A DNA stretch of 64,000 nt from Berryella wangjianweii. Lineage in GTDB: Bacteria > Actinomycetota > Coriobacteriia > Coriobacteriales > Eggerthellaceae. Numbering within the stretch: the first letter of the stretch is position 1; each line of letters starts with the position of its first letter. Shown piece by piece: positions 7,756 through 15,897 of this stretch. The DNA is taken from the NCBI GenBank assembly GCA_013201155.1, contig CP053716.1, positions 310,001 through 374,000 of the forward strand. Direction: 5' to 3'. The position numbers and the translations under genes were made by a program. The notes beneath the pieces are model-generated. The model worked only from the letters and a program-made list of their open reading frames with translations, searched no databases and was not told where the DNA came from.

Positions 7756-9054
7756 TCAGCCTACGGCGCCGTTTTCGCCCGCGGGAGGAACGAGCCTTTC
7801 CAGCACCTGCGTCATCTGCGGTTCCGTCCACAGTGAGGGAACGGGGTACGACCAGGACTCGGGCAGCGCCCGGGCGCGGATGAGGGGCAGATGCGCCGTG
7901 GTCAGGCCCGGCAGGTGCCGGGGGATTCCCATCCGGGCGTTCAGGCCCTCGATCCAGCGAATCAGCTCGTCCGCTCCGTGGGCGCTTGTCTGAGCCGGCA
8001 GGCCTGCAGCGCGCGCCAGGTCGGCCAGGGCCTCGGAGGCCGCCGGCCCGAAGGCGTGCAGCACGGTGGGCAGCACGATGGCGTTCACCAGGCCGTGAGG
8101 CAGGCCCAGCAGCGGGCCCGCCGCGTGTGCGATCGCGTGCACGGTACCCACGTATGACGTGGTGATGGCGCGTCCTGCCAGGTAGGCGGCACGCTGCATG
8201 CCCGCGCGGGCCCTCAGGTCCGCCCCGTCGGCGTAGGCGGCGGAAAGGTGGCGCGCGATCAGGGCCACGGCCTCGCGGCTGCATGCGCGGGCGGCCCTCG
8301 TGGTGAAGCGGTTGGCCCGCGCCTCGATGGCGTGGGTGAGCGCGTCCATGCCGGCGTGGGCGGTGAGCGCCGCCGGCGCGCTGAGGGTGAGGCACGGGTC
8401 CAGCACGGTCAGGGGCGGCACCAGCTTCAGGTCGGCCAGCACGAACTTGCGCGGAGGAAGGGCGCGCTCGTCGATCACCACGGCGCCCGCAGTCGTTTCC
8501 GAGCCGGATCCCGCCGTGGTGGGAACGGCTACCACCGTGGGCAGCGCGTGGCGGATGCGCCCCAGTCCGCAGAGGTCGGCCAGGTTCGTGCTCGGGTTCG
8601 CGGCGCGGGCGGCCACGGCCTTCGCGGCATCGAGGACCGAGCCCCCTCCCAGCGCCACGATGCTGTCGCATCCGTTTGCCTGGTAGAAGGAAAGCGCGTC
8701 CTCCACGTCCTGAACGGTGGGCTCAGGTGGGGCCTGGTCGAGCACCGCAGCCTCGACGCCCGCGGTGCGAAGGGCGTCGAGCAGCGGGGCGCTCTGACCG
8801 CGTCGCGTGACCCCGGCGCTGGTCAGCAGCAGGGGCCTGCGGGCGCCTCGCTGCGCCAGGTAGGAGGGTATGCGCTCGATGGCATGCGGGTCGTCCCAGC
8901 AGGAGGGGTCGCGCCACAGAACGCGCAGGGCCGCGGCCGTGGCTGCGTGGCGCAGGCGGGCGCGTGCGCGCGAGGGGGTCGCGGGCGCCGCGGTGGCGCG
9001 GCCTTCCTCCGCAGGGGCTTGGGGTTGCCCGCCGTTTTCAGGAGAGGTCGTCAT
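7756..9054 (-). CDS. Iron-containing alcohol dehydrogenase
   Basis: This 432-residue Fe-ADH family enzyme has the NAD-binding GGGSVLDAAKAVAARAANP region and the TTAGSGSETTAGAVV segment. The metal ligands are visible as Asp and His in GMDALTHAIEAR, His in GTVHAIAHAAG and His in LPHGLVNAIVLP. It would interconvert a small alcohol or polyol and its carbonyl compound with NAD(P)H. The first ~40 residues are an Ala/Pro/Arg-rich extension not typical of the family, so the true start may be internal. It begins 10 bp after the stop of the endonuclease/phosphatase-fold gene, so the two form a minus-strand operon. Confidence 0.88.
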   Translation of the reverse strand: MTTSPENGGQPQAPAEEGRATAAPATPSRARARLRHAATAAALRVLWRDPSCWDDPHAIERIPSYLAQRGARRPLLLTSAGVTRRGQSAPLLDALRTAGVEAAVLDQAPPEPTVQDVEDALSFYQANGCDSIVALGGGSVLDAAKAVAARAANPSTNLADLCGLGRIRHALPTVVAVPTTAGSGSETTAGAVVIDERALPPRKFVLADLKLVPPLTVLDPCLTLSAPAALTAHAGMDALTHAIEARANRFTTRAARACSREAVALIARHLSAAYADGADLRARAGMQRAAYLAGRAITTSYVGTVHAIAHAAGPLLGLPHGLVNAIVLPTVLHAFGPAASEALADLARAAGLPAQTSAHGADELIRWIEGLNARMGIPRHLPGLTTAHLPLIRARALPESWSYPVPSLWTEPQMTQVLERLVPPAGENGAVG

Positions 9055-9064
9055 CGCGCTGCCC

Positions 9065-10168
9065 CTACGGCTTCAGCCTGAAGGTCAGCAGCACGGGGTT
9101 GTGGTCGCTGTGGGCGAAGCCCGTGTCGATGTTGCGGGCGGTGGCCTGCACGTTGCCGGACACCACGAAGCCGTCGATCGTGCAGGTGTAGGTGACGCCC
9201 TTCTGGTAGGGGATGTCGCAGCCGCGACAGGTGGGCGTGTCGGACAGGTTGTCGGCCGCCACGGTGGAGAACCCGGAGGGCAGGTCGGCGTCGTCCAGCA
9301 CCGCCACCCACGCGGGGGTCTGCTGAGCGCTGGGGTAGATGCCCAGGCTGTTTGCCAGCGCCTGGTTCCAGTCGCCGCCGCATATCACGTAGTTGCCCTT
9401 CGCGGCCTCTTCGCCCAGCACCTCGCGCAGCATCTGCAGCTGGCGCGCGCGGCTGGTGCCGCCCTTGTCGTAGGCCGACATGTGGCTGTTGATCAGCACC
9501 AGCTCGCGTCCGTTGTCAACGGGCAGGCGCGTTACGGTGAAGCAGCGGTCGAGGTCGAAGTACTTGGCGGGGAAGGTCTGGTCGATGGGATAGCTGCGGC
9601 GCTCGGCCGCCGTGGCATCGAAGGAGCTGAGCGTGACCAGGCCGCTGCGCACCGCTCCGTGGGGCTCGGCGAAGGGGTAGGCCAGAAACGCGCTATGGAA
9701 GTTCAGGCCCCACACGAGGCCCTGGTTGGGGAAGGCGCGCGCGAAGGCCTCGCGCTGGTTCACGTGGAAGCTGCGGTCGGAGTCGAGGTCAACCTCCTGC
9801 AGCAGGGTGAAGTCGGGGCGCAGGCGCGCCACCTCGCCGATTGCCCCCTCGGTGCAGGCGCGCACGCTGCGCTCGCTGACGGCGCGGGCATGGGCGCCCA
9901 CGGTGGGGGTTCCGTCGTCCATGACGCCCTCGTCCATGAAGAAGGTGTAGTCGGGCGTGTAGGCCCCGAACCCGATGTTGTAGGTAAGCGCGGTGTAGTC
10001 GGCGCCCACGGCAAGGGGCCCCGCGCCCGGCCGCGGCGCATCCAGGGCTTCGCGATCGGCGATGCGATAGTACGTGGCCTCCATGTAGGCCACGTACCCG
10101 CCCACGGTCAGCAGGGCCAGGGTCAGCAGGGTCGCCACGGCGATTCCCAGGCATTTTGCGATGTGCAT
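9065..10168 (-). CDS. Membrane-anchored endonuclease/exonuclease/phosphatase-fold protein
   Basis: The 367-residue product begins with a short basic segment and one hydrophobic helix (residues ~7-25, IAVATLLTLALLTVGGYVAY), which would anchor an extracytoplasmic domain. The domain has EEP superfamily motifs: LTYNIGFGAY, the metal-binding Glu in LLQEVDLDSDRS, GDWNQ and the terminal SDHNPVLLTF. Substrates in this fold range from DNA to phospholipids and inositol phosphates; an exported, anchored form suggests a sphingomyelinase-like or nuclease role, but this is inference. AAAGGAG five bases before the ATG at 10168 fixes the start. It is first in an operon with the alcohol dehydrogenase. Confidence 0.8.
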   Translation of the reverse strand: MHIAKCLGIAVATLLTLALLTVGGYVAYMEATYYRIADREALDAPRPGAGPLAVGADYTALTYNIGFGAYTPDYTFFMDEGVMDDGTPTVGAHARAVSERSVRACTEGAIGEVARLRPDFTLLQEVDLDSDRSFHVNQREAFARAFPNQGLVWGLNFHSAFLAYPFAEPHGAVRSGLVTLSSFDATAAERRSYPIDQTFPAKYFDLDRCFTVTRLPVDNGRELVLINSHMSAYDKGGTSRARQLQMLREVLGEEAAKGNYVICGGDWNQALANSLGIYPSAQQTPAWVAVLDDADLPSGFSTVAADNLSDTPTCRGCDIPYQKGVTYTCTIDGFVVSGNVQATARNIDTGFAHSDHNPVLLTFRLKP

Positions 10169-10420
10169 GCATGCTCCTTTGCATTCGGGGCCGCGCGCGG
10201 CCCGCATGGGTACGGGGGGAAGTGTAGGGCACCGGAAACCTGCGCTCAAATGCTTGCGGAAAGGAGCGCTTGGGAGGACGTGGCTGCGGGCGCGGCGCAG
10301 CCGGCATGCCCGCGCGTGCGTGTCAGCCTGCGTGCACGCGAGCGTGCGGACCCGCGCAAGACGCACAGGCCCGATCCACGCCCGCCTGCGGCGACGCGCC
10401 CTGGTCGCCCGCGGGGGCAT

Positions 10421-10472
10421 GCTATGATCGCTGCGCCGATGACGCGTGCGCGCAGGCCGCTTACGGCCTGCG
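10421..10472 (+). promoter_or_regulatory. thiM promoter -10 and leader hairpin
   Basis: GCTATGAT (10421-10428) is a good -10 element, without a clear -35. About 20 bases on, CGCAGGCC and GGCCTGCG form an 8-bp perfect stem with a 6-nt loop (10451-10472) in the ~115-nt leader of thiM. It does not contain the conserved bases of the TPP riboswitch, so its role is unknown. Confidence 0.45.
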
Positions 10473-10543
10473 TTCGTGGCGTGATCGCGCCCCGGCGCGC
10501 AGGAGGCGTGCCGGGCCCTTCTACCGCATCGGAAAGGCGATCA

Positions 10544-11386
10544 ATGAGCGAAGCCCCCGCAACCCTTCACGCCCGTATCAGCCAGGCCGCGCGGGAGGTG
10601 CGCGCCACCTGCCCGCTGGCGGGGTCCATCACCAACGCCGTCACGGTGAACCTGGTGGCCAACGCCCAGCTGGCTGCGGGAGGCAGCGCCGCCATGGTGT
10701 ACCTGGCCGATGAGGCTCTGGCATTGACCCAGGTCGGCGGTGCCTTCTATGTGAATCTGGGCACGCTGCTGCCCTGCCATGCCCAAAGCATCCCCGCAGC
10801 GGCGCGCGCCCTGCGCGACCTGGCGCGGCCGCTGGTGCTTGACCCGGTGGGCATCGGGCTGGGCGAGCTGCGCGGGCAGATTCTGGACGAGCTGCGCGAC
10901 GCCCCCCCTGCGATCGTGCGATGCAACGCCTCGGAGGCCATCGCGCTGGCACGTCAGTGGGGCCTTCTTGAAGGCGACGAGGCCCAGGGGCCGCGCGGCG
11001 TGGACGCGCAGGATGCGGTGGACGATGCGCGGGCGGCAGCGCAGGCGATTGCGCGCTTCATCGACGGAGCAGTGGCGGTGTCGGGCGAGACGGACCTGGT
11101 GGCAAGCGCCGATCGCGTGGTGGAGGTGGAGGGCGGAAGCCCCCTTATGACCAAGGTGACGGGCATGGGCTGCTCGCTGGGCGGCGTGGCGGCCGTGTAC
11201 GCCGCGGTCACCGACCCCTTCACGGCGGCGTTGGCCGCCGCGGCCCACTACAAGGTGGCGGGAACGCGTGCCCAGCGCGACTGCGCCGGCCCCGCCAGCT
11301 TCCAGCTGGCCTTCGTGGATGCCCTGCACGCGATCGGCCCCGACGAGCTTGCCGCCGAGGCTGTCCTGCGCGAACGGGGGCGATAG
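10544..11386 (+). CDS. thiM: Hydroxyethylthiazole kinase
   Basis: This 280-residue ribokinase-fold enzyme phosphorylates 4-methyl-5-(2-hydroxyethyl)thiazole for thiamine salvage. Diagnostic stretches are PLAGSITNAVTVNLVANAQL near the N-terminus, LVLDPVGIGLG, the Asn/Ser loop IVRCNASEAIALA, AVSGETDLVASADRVVEVEG and the catalytic-Cys loop LMTKVTGMGCSLGGVAAVYA. GGAAAGG six bases upstream supports the ATG at 10544. It heads a tight unit with a thiamine-binding protein and thiE; no thiD or thiamine transporter is present in the window. Confidence 0.95.
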   Translation: MSEAPATLHARISQAAREVRATCPLAGSITNAVTVNLVANAQLAAGGSAAMVYLADEALALTQVGGAFYVNLGTLLPCHAQSIPAAARALRDLARPLVLDPVGIGLGELRGQILDELRDAPPAIVRCNASEAIALARQWGLLEGDEAQGPRGVDAQDAVDDARAAAQAIARFIDGAVAVSGETDLVASADRVVEVEGGSPLMTKVTGMGCSLGGVAAVYAAVTDPFTAALAAAAHYKVAGTRAQRDCAGPASFQLAFVDALHAIGPDELAAEAVLRERGR

Positions 11387-11387
11387 C

Positions 11388-11705
11388 GTGAACGTGCTGG
11401 TTGCGGTGGCGATAGCCCCCTTCGGTGTGGGAGACGAGCTGTCCGAGGAGGTGGCGCAGGTGGTGAGCGTGATTCGCGCGTCGGGCCTGCGCACCCGCAC
11501 CACCGCCATGTTCACCGAGATCGAGGGCGAGTGGGACGAGGTGATGGCCTGCGTGCGCGAGGCCACCTTCGTGCTGGCGCGCAAGGGCATCCGCACCGAG
11601 GTGGTGCTGAAGGCCGACGTGCGCCCCGGCTACGCCAACACCATCGATGGCAAGCTGGAGCGCCTGGAGCGCGCTCTGGCGGAGGGGAAGGGCCATGAGG
11701 GATAG
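11388..11705 (+). CDS. MTH1187-type thiamine-binding protein (DUF77)
   Basis: The product is about 105 residues and matches the MTH1187/YkoF-like thiamine-binding family: VNVLVAVAIAPFGVGDELSE, then MFTEIEGEWDEVMACV and the C-terminal RKGIRTEVVLKADVRPG. Members bind thiamine or its pyrimidine moiety. I choose the GTG at 11388, directly after the thiM stop, with a G-rich site upstream; longer upstream readings run into thiM. The end overlaps the thiE start by 11 bases. Its place between thiM and thiE supports a role in carrying or sensing thiamine intermediates. Confidence 0.85.
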   Translation: MNVLVAVAIAPFGVGDELSEEVAQVVSVIRASGLRTRTTAMFTEIEGEWDEVMACVREATFVLARKGIRTEVVLKADVRPGYANTIDGKLERLERALAEGKGHEG

Positions 11706-12420
11706 ACTCGATATCAGCGCGTACCTGGTGCTCGGACCCGAGAACGTGGGGGGGCGCCGGGTTGCCGAGGTGGCACGCGCGGCGATTGACGCGGGCTTCA
11801 CCTGCGTGCAGGTGCGCTCGAAGACGTGCTCGGCGCGCGAGCTGATCGCCTGCACGGTGGCCGTGGCGCAGACGATCGACGAGGCCGGCATGGCGGGACG
11901 CGTGGCGCTTCTGGTAAACGATCGCCTGGACGTGATGCTGGCCGCGCGCGACCAGGGCGTGCGGGTGGACGGCGTGCACGTGGGCCAGGACGACGTGCCG
12001 GTGGAGCTGTGCCGCGCCCACGTGGGCGCGCATGGGATCGTGGGCCTGACCGTCACCCCTGACGAGCTGCGTCGCTATCGCGAGGGGGGCGACCCCGAGG
12101 CGCGCCTGCAGCTGCCGGCTTTGGACTACTTCGGCGTGGGACCGCTGCGCGAGACCGCCACGAAGCCCGACTGCGGGCGTGACGCGCACGGTACGGTGCG
12201 GACGCTGGACGAGGTGGAGCTGGCCTCGCTGGTGCGCGCGAGTCCCCTTCCGCTGGTGGTGGGCGGCGGCGTGGGGAAGGCCGACCTGCCCATGGTGGCG
12301 CGCACGAACGCCGCGGGCTTCTTCGTGGTGTCGGCCGTGTGCGCCGCCGCCGACCCTGGGGTCGCCGCAGCCGAGCTGGTTGCTGCGTGGAGGGGCGACG
12401 TCAGGGCGCCTCGACCCTAA
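11695..12420 (+). CDS. thiE: Thiamine-phosphate synthase
   Basis: This 241-residue TIM-barrel enzyme condenses thiazole phosphate with hydroxymethylpyrimidine diphosphate to thiamine phosphate. Family marks are CVQVRSKTCSARELIACTVA, LLVNDRLDVMLAARDQ, VDGVHVGQDDVPVEL, LDYFGVGPLRETATKPD and PLPLVVGGGVGKADLP. The classic GPxxxTxTK loop reads GPLRETATKPD, which is close to consensus. GGAGGGGAAGG precedes the ATG. It overlaps the preceding gene. Its TAA (12418-12420) interlocks with the TAG of the convergent LRR gene. Confidence 0.95.
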   Translation: MRDRLDISAYLVLGPENVGGRRVAEVARAAIDAGFTCVQVRSKTCSARELIACTVAVAQTIDEAGMAGRVALLVNDRLDVMLAARDQGVRVDGVHVGQDDVPVELCRAHVGAHGIVGLTVTPDELRRYREGGDPEARLQLPALDYFGVGPLRETATKPDCGRDAHGTVRTLDEVELASLVRASPLPLVVGGGVGKADLPMVARTNAAGFFVVSAVCAAADPGVAAAELVAAWRGDVRAPRP

Positions 12421-13394
12421 GCGTCTCGCGCGCTTTCCCCGGTCGCGCGGCGCCGCTCGTTGAAGTCGTCCACCAGCGTCTCCCATTGGGGGTTTCTGAT
12501 CTCGGCCAGCAGCGCGTCGATGTCCTCGAGCTCGGCTTCGATGTCCTGCTGGCGCTCCAGGGCGCGGTCTCGTCGCTTCAGATCAAGAATTCCCAGATGA
12601 GACGCGAGTTCGCCCAGCTCCTCGTACTCTCGCTCGATCTGAGCGCGTCGCTGCTCAAGCGCCACTCGGTCGTCTTCGTGGCGGTCGCGGAACTCACGCG
12701 CCAGCTTGTTGCGGTCGATCGGACGCAGGCGCCCCCAGCCTTCGCACAGGTGACGGGGCAGGGCGTTGGGGAAGCGCTCGGCAAGGTCGGGGTCGCCCAC
12801 GCGCACGTGCTCGCAGCCGTCGAACAGGTCGTTGCGCAGGGTGCCGATCTGCGCGGGCAGGGTCACGTCACGCAGGCTCTCGCATCGGCTGAAGGCCATC
12901 TCGCCCGCGTAGTCCAGGCGCTCGGCGAACTCCACGCGCTCAAGGGCGGTGCAGCTGTGGAAGGCGCGGCTGTCGATGTACGACAGCGGGTTGCCGGTCA
13001 GCTCGACAAGGGACGAGCAGCGCGAGAACGCCTCGCGCTCGATGCGCTTGATGCCGCCGGCGCCCTCCACGCGCTCAAGGGCGGTGCAGCCCGAGAACGT
13101 TCCCGCCAGCACGGCGGCGGTGGCGGCGGGCAGCACGACGCGTCGCAGCGAGGTGCATCCGCTGAAGGCGTGCTTTCCCAGATAGGTAACGGAATCGGGA
13201 ATCACGGCCTCCTCCAGCGCGGTGCACCCCTTGAAGGCCGCCTCGTCTATCCTGGTGCAGGTGGTCGGTATGGTGACGCGGCGCATCGAGGTGCACAGGC
13301 GCAGCGCGCCGGTGTCGATCTGGGTGATGCCCTCGGGTATGACCAGCTCCTCGTCGTCCCCGGTGGCCGAGGTCAGGCTGATGCGAAGGTCCAT
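12417..13394 (-). CDS. BspA-like leucine-rich repeat protein with C-terminal coiled coil
   Basis: The 325-residue protein has about seven LRR_5/BspA-type repeats of ~23 residues (units such as IDEAAFKGCTALEEAVIPDS and LGKHAFSGCTSLRRVVLPAA) in residues ~15-195. A charged, helical tail from ~225 to 310 (RVALEQRRAQIEREYEELGE) looks like a coiled coil. No signal peptide or wall anchor is visible, so unlike most BspA-type proteins it looks cytosolic. AAGGAG six bases upstream fixes the start. A -10-like CATAAT lies at 13432-13437 on this strand. Function unknown; protein-protein binding is likely. Confidence 0.8.
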   Translation of the reverse strand: MDLRISLTSATGDDEELVIPEGITQIDTGALRLCTSMRRVTIPTTCTRIDEAAFKGCTALEEAVIPDSVTYLGKHAFSGCTSLRRVVLPAATAAVLAGTFSGCTALERVEGAGGIKRIEREAFSRCSSLVELTGNPLSYIDSRAFHSCTALERVEFAERLDYAGEMAFSRCESLRDVTLPAQIGTLRNDLFDGCEHVRVGDPDLAERFPNALPRHLCEGWGRLRPIDRNKLAREFRDRHEDDRVALEQRRAQIEREYEELGELASHLGILDLKRRDRALERQQDIEAELEDIDALLAEIRNPQWETLVDDFNERRRATGESARDA

Positions 13395-13800
13395 GCGCGC
13401 TCCTTGGTGGCGTCGTGCGGTTGCAGGCTCAATTATGCCGCACGCGCGCGACCCGCGCATCCGGAAGCTGTCCGCGCGAAGTCGGCGTTCCTGCGGATAC
13501 GGTGCGAGGGCCCGGTGCGTTCGCAGCGCAGGGGGAGGGGTCCCGCGTGCCTGCGCGCGCCTGCGACCTCCGCGCGGCGCATGGGGGCGCTGGCCGCGCG
13601 TGCCGTGGGTGTGGCGTGGGGGGGGGTGAAGCCGTGCGCATTCCGGGCGGGAACCCGGAATCGCGCCTGCGCCAGCCTTGCGCGCAAGCTGCTTGCGTGC
13701 GCGATGCGGGGTCAGGGGCTCGCAGGGCCGTCGTTGTGGGATAATCGGCCCGTTTCATCCGAACGACGGCGGCGATGCGCCGCAAGGGGGTTCCCATTCT
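13395..13800. other. Gene-free divergent spacer
   Basis: This 406-bp GC-rich spacer separates the LRR gene from the deformylase-like gene. It holds the probable LRR promoter near 13432 and a GATAAT -10 element at 13740-13745 for the gene starting at 13801. Between 13450 and 13730 I see no supported gene, repeat or RNA; open frames there lack ribosome sites and domain matches. Confidence 0.5.
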
Positions 13801-14220
13801 ATGATCAAGAAGATCGTCACCGACCGCGAGCTTCTGTCGCAGCCCTGCGAGCCGGCCACTGCCGAGGACGCCGCCCTTGCCCAGGACCTGCTGGACACGT
13901 TGGCCACCGACGACGAGTACGCGTGCCTGGCCGCCAATCAGATCGGCGCGACCAAGCGCGTAGTGGTGTACCGCGATGCCGCCGACCGGCCTCACGTGAT
14001 GTTCAACCCGCAGCTGAAGCGCGGCCTGCGTCCTTCACGGGTGGAGGAGACGTGCCTGTCGCTTGACGAGGCGTCGAAGGTGACGCGCTTCGATCAGATC
14101 ATGGTGACCTACGATGAGCTGGTGGAGGACACGCTGATTCCGCGTCGCCGCGAGTTCCGCGGTTGGACCGCCCAGGTGGTGCAGCACATGATCGACCACT
14201 GCAACGGAAAGCTGGTGTAG
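13801..14220 (+). CDS. Peptide deformylase-like protein with altered catalytic motif
   Basis: This 139-residue protein is a short deformylase homologue. Motif 1 is seen as ACLAANQIG, motif 2 as EETCLSL (metal-ligand Cys), and motif 3 as VVQHMIDHCNG. In true deformylases motif 3 is HExxH; here the catalytic Glu is Met, while the two His ligands remain. Motif 1 also lacks the usual first glycine. It may be a non-catalytic or altered paralogue, in which case the essential deformylase would lie elsewhere. The gene stands alone, with GATAAT about 55 bp upstream and a strong hairpin terminator downstream. Confidence 0.75.
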   Translation: MIKKIVTDRELLSQPCEPATAEDAALAQDLLDTLATDDEYACLAANQIGATKRVVVYRDAADRPHVMFNPQLKRGLRPSRVEETCLSLDEASKVTRFDQIMVTYDELVEDTLIPRRREFRGWTAQVVQHMIDHCNGKLV

Positions 14221-14268
14221 CCGTCGCGTTCTCGCGCGGGCGCCCGCATGCGCTGTGTGCGGACGAGC

Positions 14269-14296
14269 GAAGAGGGTCCCGATCGGGGCCCTCTTC
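14269..14296 (+). terminator. Terminator after deformylase-like gene
   Basis: GAAGAGGG and CCCTCTTC form an 8-bp stem that continues inward through CCC/GGG after a T/G mismatch. The loop is GATC-centred and TCGTT follows. It lies 49 bp after the stop codon at 14220. Confidence 0.65.
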
Positions 14297-14403
14297 TCGT
14301 TGCCGGCGCCTTGCCGCGCCCGCATCCGCGGCGCGCCTCGGGTCGGCGCGCGTGCAGAAGGCGCGTCATGCCCCGCTCGCCTCGCTGGTGAGCGCGCGTG
14401 GGG

Positions 14404-14805
14404 CTAGCGCACGATGCCCTCGCGCTTGATGCGCCGAATCAGCGCGATGTCGGCGGGAAGCCAGGGCACCGAATCGATGCTGAGCGCATCCAGCCAGCGC
14501 GCGTCGGCATGCTCCATCAGGGTGTAGGCTCCGTCGCCCTCCAGGTGGCACAGGTAGCATTGCAGATGCAGCGTGAAGTCGTCATAGGCGTGGTCGATGT
14601 CAGTCACATGCCGCTCGATGCTCACCTGGGCGTCAAGCTCCTCGCGAATCTCGCGCAGCAGGGCCTCGCGCGGCTCCTCGCCGGGCTCGACCTTGCCGCC
14701 GGGAAACTCCCAGCCGCCCGCCAGCGACCCTGTGGCGCGCTGCGTTGCCAGCACGCTCCCGTCGCGTTCGATGATCGCCGCCACCACGTTCAGGTGCCTG
14801 CTCAT
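14404..14805 (-). CDS. Nudix hydrolase, MutT-like
   Basis: The 133-residue protein carries a full Nudix box beginning GGKVEPGEEPREALLREIRE and ending EELDAQ, with GGWEFPGG just before it, as in MutT (8-oxo-dGTP diphosphatase). The N-terminus HLNVVAAIIERDGSVLATQR and the C-terminal W-containing segment (ARWLDALSIDSVPWLPADI) also match MutT-like enzymes. GGAGAGGAGA lies about five bases upstream of the ATG. It follows the TrxB-like gene by 112 bp on the same strand. Exact substrate is not certain; nucleotide-pool cleaning is likely. Confidence 0.88.
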   Translation of the reverse strand: MSRHLNVVAAIIERDGSVLATQRATGSLAGGWEFPGGKVEPGEEPREALLREIREELDAQVSIERHVTDIDHAYDDFTLHLQCYLCHLEGDGAYTLMEHADARWLDALSIDSVPWLPADIALIRRIKREGIVR

Positions 14806-14917
14806 CGACTCTCCTCTCCGTTGATCGCGCGCCGCGTTCGCCAAGATGCCGCACTGGACGCCGAGCGTTGCAGAAGCCGGCGTGCAGCCTGAGGTCGCCG
14901 CCTTGCCGCGTTTGCCA

Positions 14918-15823
14918 TTAGCGTGGTTGATACTGGGCCGCGTTGATGGCGGCGATCGCCCCGTCGGCCACGGCCGTGGCCACCTGGCGCACCTGCTTCG
15001 CGCGCACGTCGCCGGCAACGTACACGCCCGGCAGCGCGGTTTCCATGCGCTCGTTGGCAACGATGAAGCCGCCCTCGAGCTGAAGCTGATCGTGCGCCAG
15101 TTCGGAGGCCGGTGTGGCGCCCGCGTACACGAACACCCCGCAGCTGGGATCGTCGATCGAGGTCAGCGCGCCCGTAGTCAGATCGCGCACCACCACGCGC
15201 TCCACCTGGTCGTCTCCCTCCAGCGCATGCAGGGTGGAGCCGCCGATCACGCGGATGCCCGCGGTGCGCTCGACCGCCTCGCGGAACTGCGCGATGCATG
15301 ACAGGCGCTCCTCGGCGCACACGATGGTTACCGAGCGGGCGAAGCGGGCCAGATGCAGGGCCTCCTTCACGGCGCCGTCGGCACCGCCCACCACGTAGAC
15401 GGCGCGTCCCTGAAAGTGGGGGGCTTCGTCTTGGGCCGACCCGGCAAGCAGGTGGTCGCCCAGGATGCTCAGCGTGCGCTTGCGCATGCCGGTGGCCACG
15501 ATCACGCGCGAGGCCTCGTAGCGCGCGCCGGAGGCGCAGGTGACCGGCTTGACCCTTTCGGCAAGCCGCACGTCTGTCACGCGGTCGGTTTCGATCACGG
15601 CTCCCGCGGCCTGGGCCTGAGCGCGCAGACGGGCGGCGAATGCGCGGCCCGTCTCGCCTTCGGAGACTGCAGCGTAGTGGGTGACGGTGGACACGCGGCC
15701 GATCATGCCGCCCACGTCGTCGGCCTCCAGCACGAGGGTGCGAAGCCCCCGGCTGGTGGCGTACACGGCCGCGCTCATGCCCGCGGGGCCGGCTCCGATC
15801 ACGATGACGTCGAACCTTTCCAT
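14918..15823 (-). CDS. Thioredoxin reductase-like FAD protein lacking the CxxC
   Basis: This 301-residue two-dinucleotide-fold flavoprotein has the FAD motif VIVIGAGPAGMSAAVYATSR, a second fold with VYVVGGADGAVKEALHLARF, and the C-terminal GVYVAGDVRAKQVRQVATAV typical of TrxB. In TrxB the second domain starts with a redox CATC motif; here that stretch reads LLAGSAQDEAPHF, with no cysteine pair. It therefore cannot use the TrxB thiol mechanism and may pass electrons to another partner, as in ferredoxin-NADP reductases of this fold. AAGGAGG precedes the ATG. It lies between a membrane-anchored protein and a Nudix hydrolase. Confidence 0.85.
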   Translation of the reverse strand: MERFDVIVIGAGPAGMSAAVYATSRGLRTLVLEADDVGGMIGRVSTVTHYAAVSEGETGRAFAARLRAQAQAAGAVIETDRVTDVRLAERVKPVTCASGARYEASRVIVATGMRKRTLSILGDHLLAGSAQDEAPHFQGRAVYVVGGADGAVKEALHLARFARSVTIVCAEERLSCIAQFREAVERTAGIRVIGGSTLHALEGDDQVERVVVRDLTTGALTSIDDPSCGVFVYAGATPASELAHDQLQLEGGFIVANERMETALPGVYVAGDVRAKQVRQVATAVADGAIAAINAAQYQPR

Positions 15824-15897
15824 GGCGTCCTCCTTGCCCGTCCGTTGGCCGCTCGCACGGCCCGGCGCAAGGTCAGGTCGCCACGATGTGCGGCGCG

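Noticed and set aside
5879-8671. A 930-codon minus-strand open frame opposite the amidohydrolase and part of the alcohol dehydrogenase gene
   Set aside because: Conflicts with two genes having clear catalytic motifs; its own sequence is low complexity.
10200-10543. TPP riboswitch upstream of thiM
   Set aside because: None of the conserved TPP-aptamer blocks (such as CTGAGA or the GAACCTGATC-type stretch) could be found; only a simple hairpin is present.
8870-11386. A single 838-codon plus-strand protein ending in ThiM
   Set aside because: The part before 10544 is antisense to the alcohol dehydrogenase and EEP genes and lacks domains; ThiM begins at the ATG with its own ribosome site.
14918-15823. 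Functional thioredoxin reductase
   Set aside because: The active-site CxxC is absent, so it is listed as a TrxB-like flavoprotein only.
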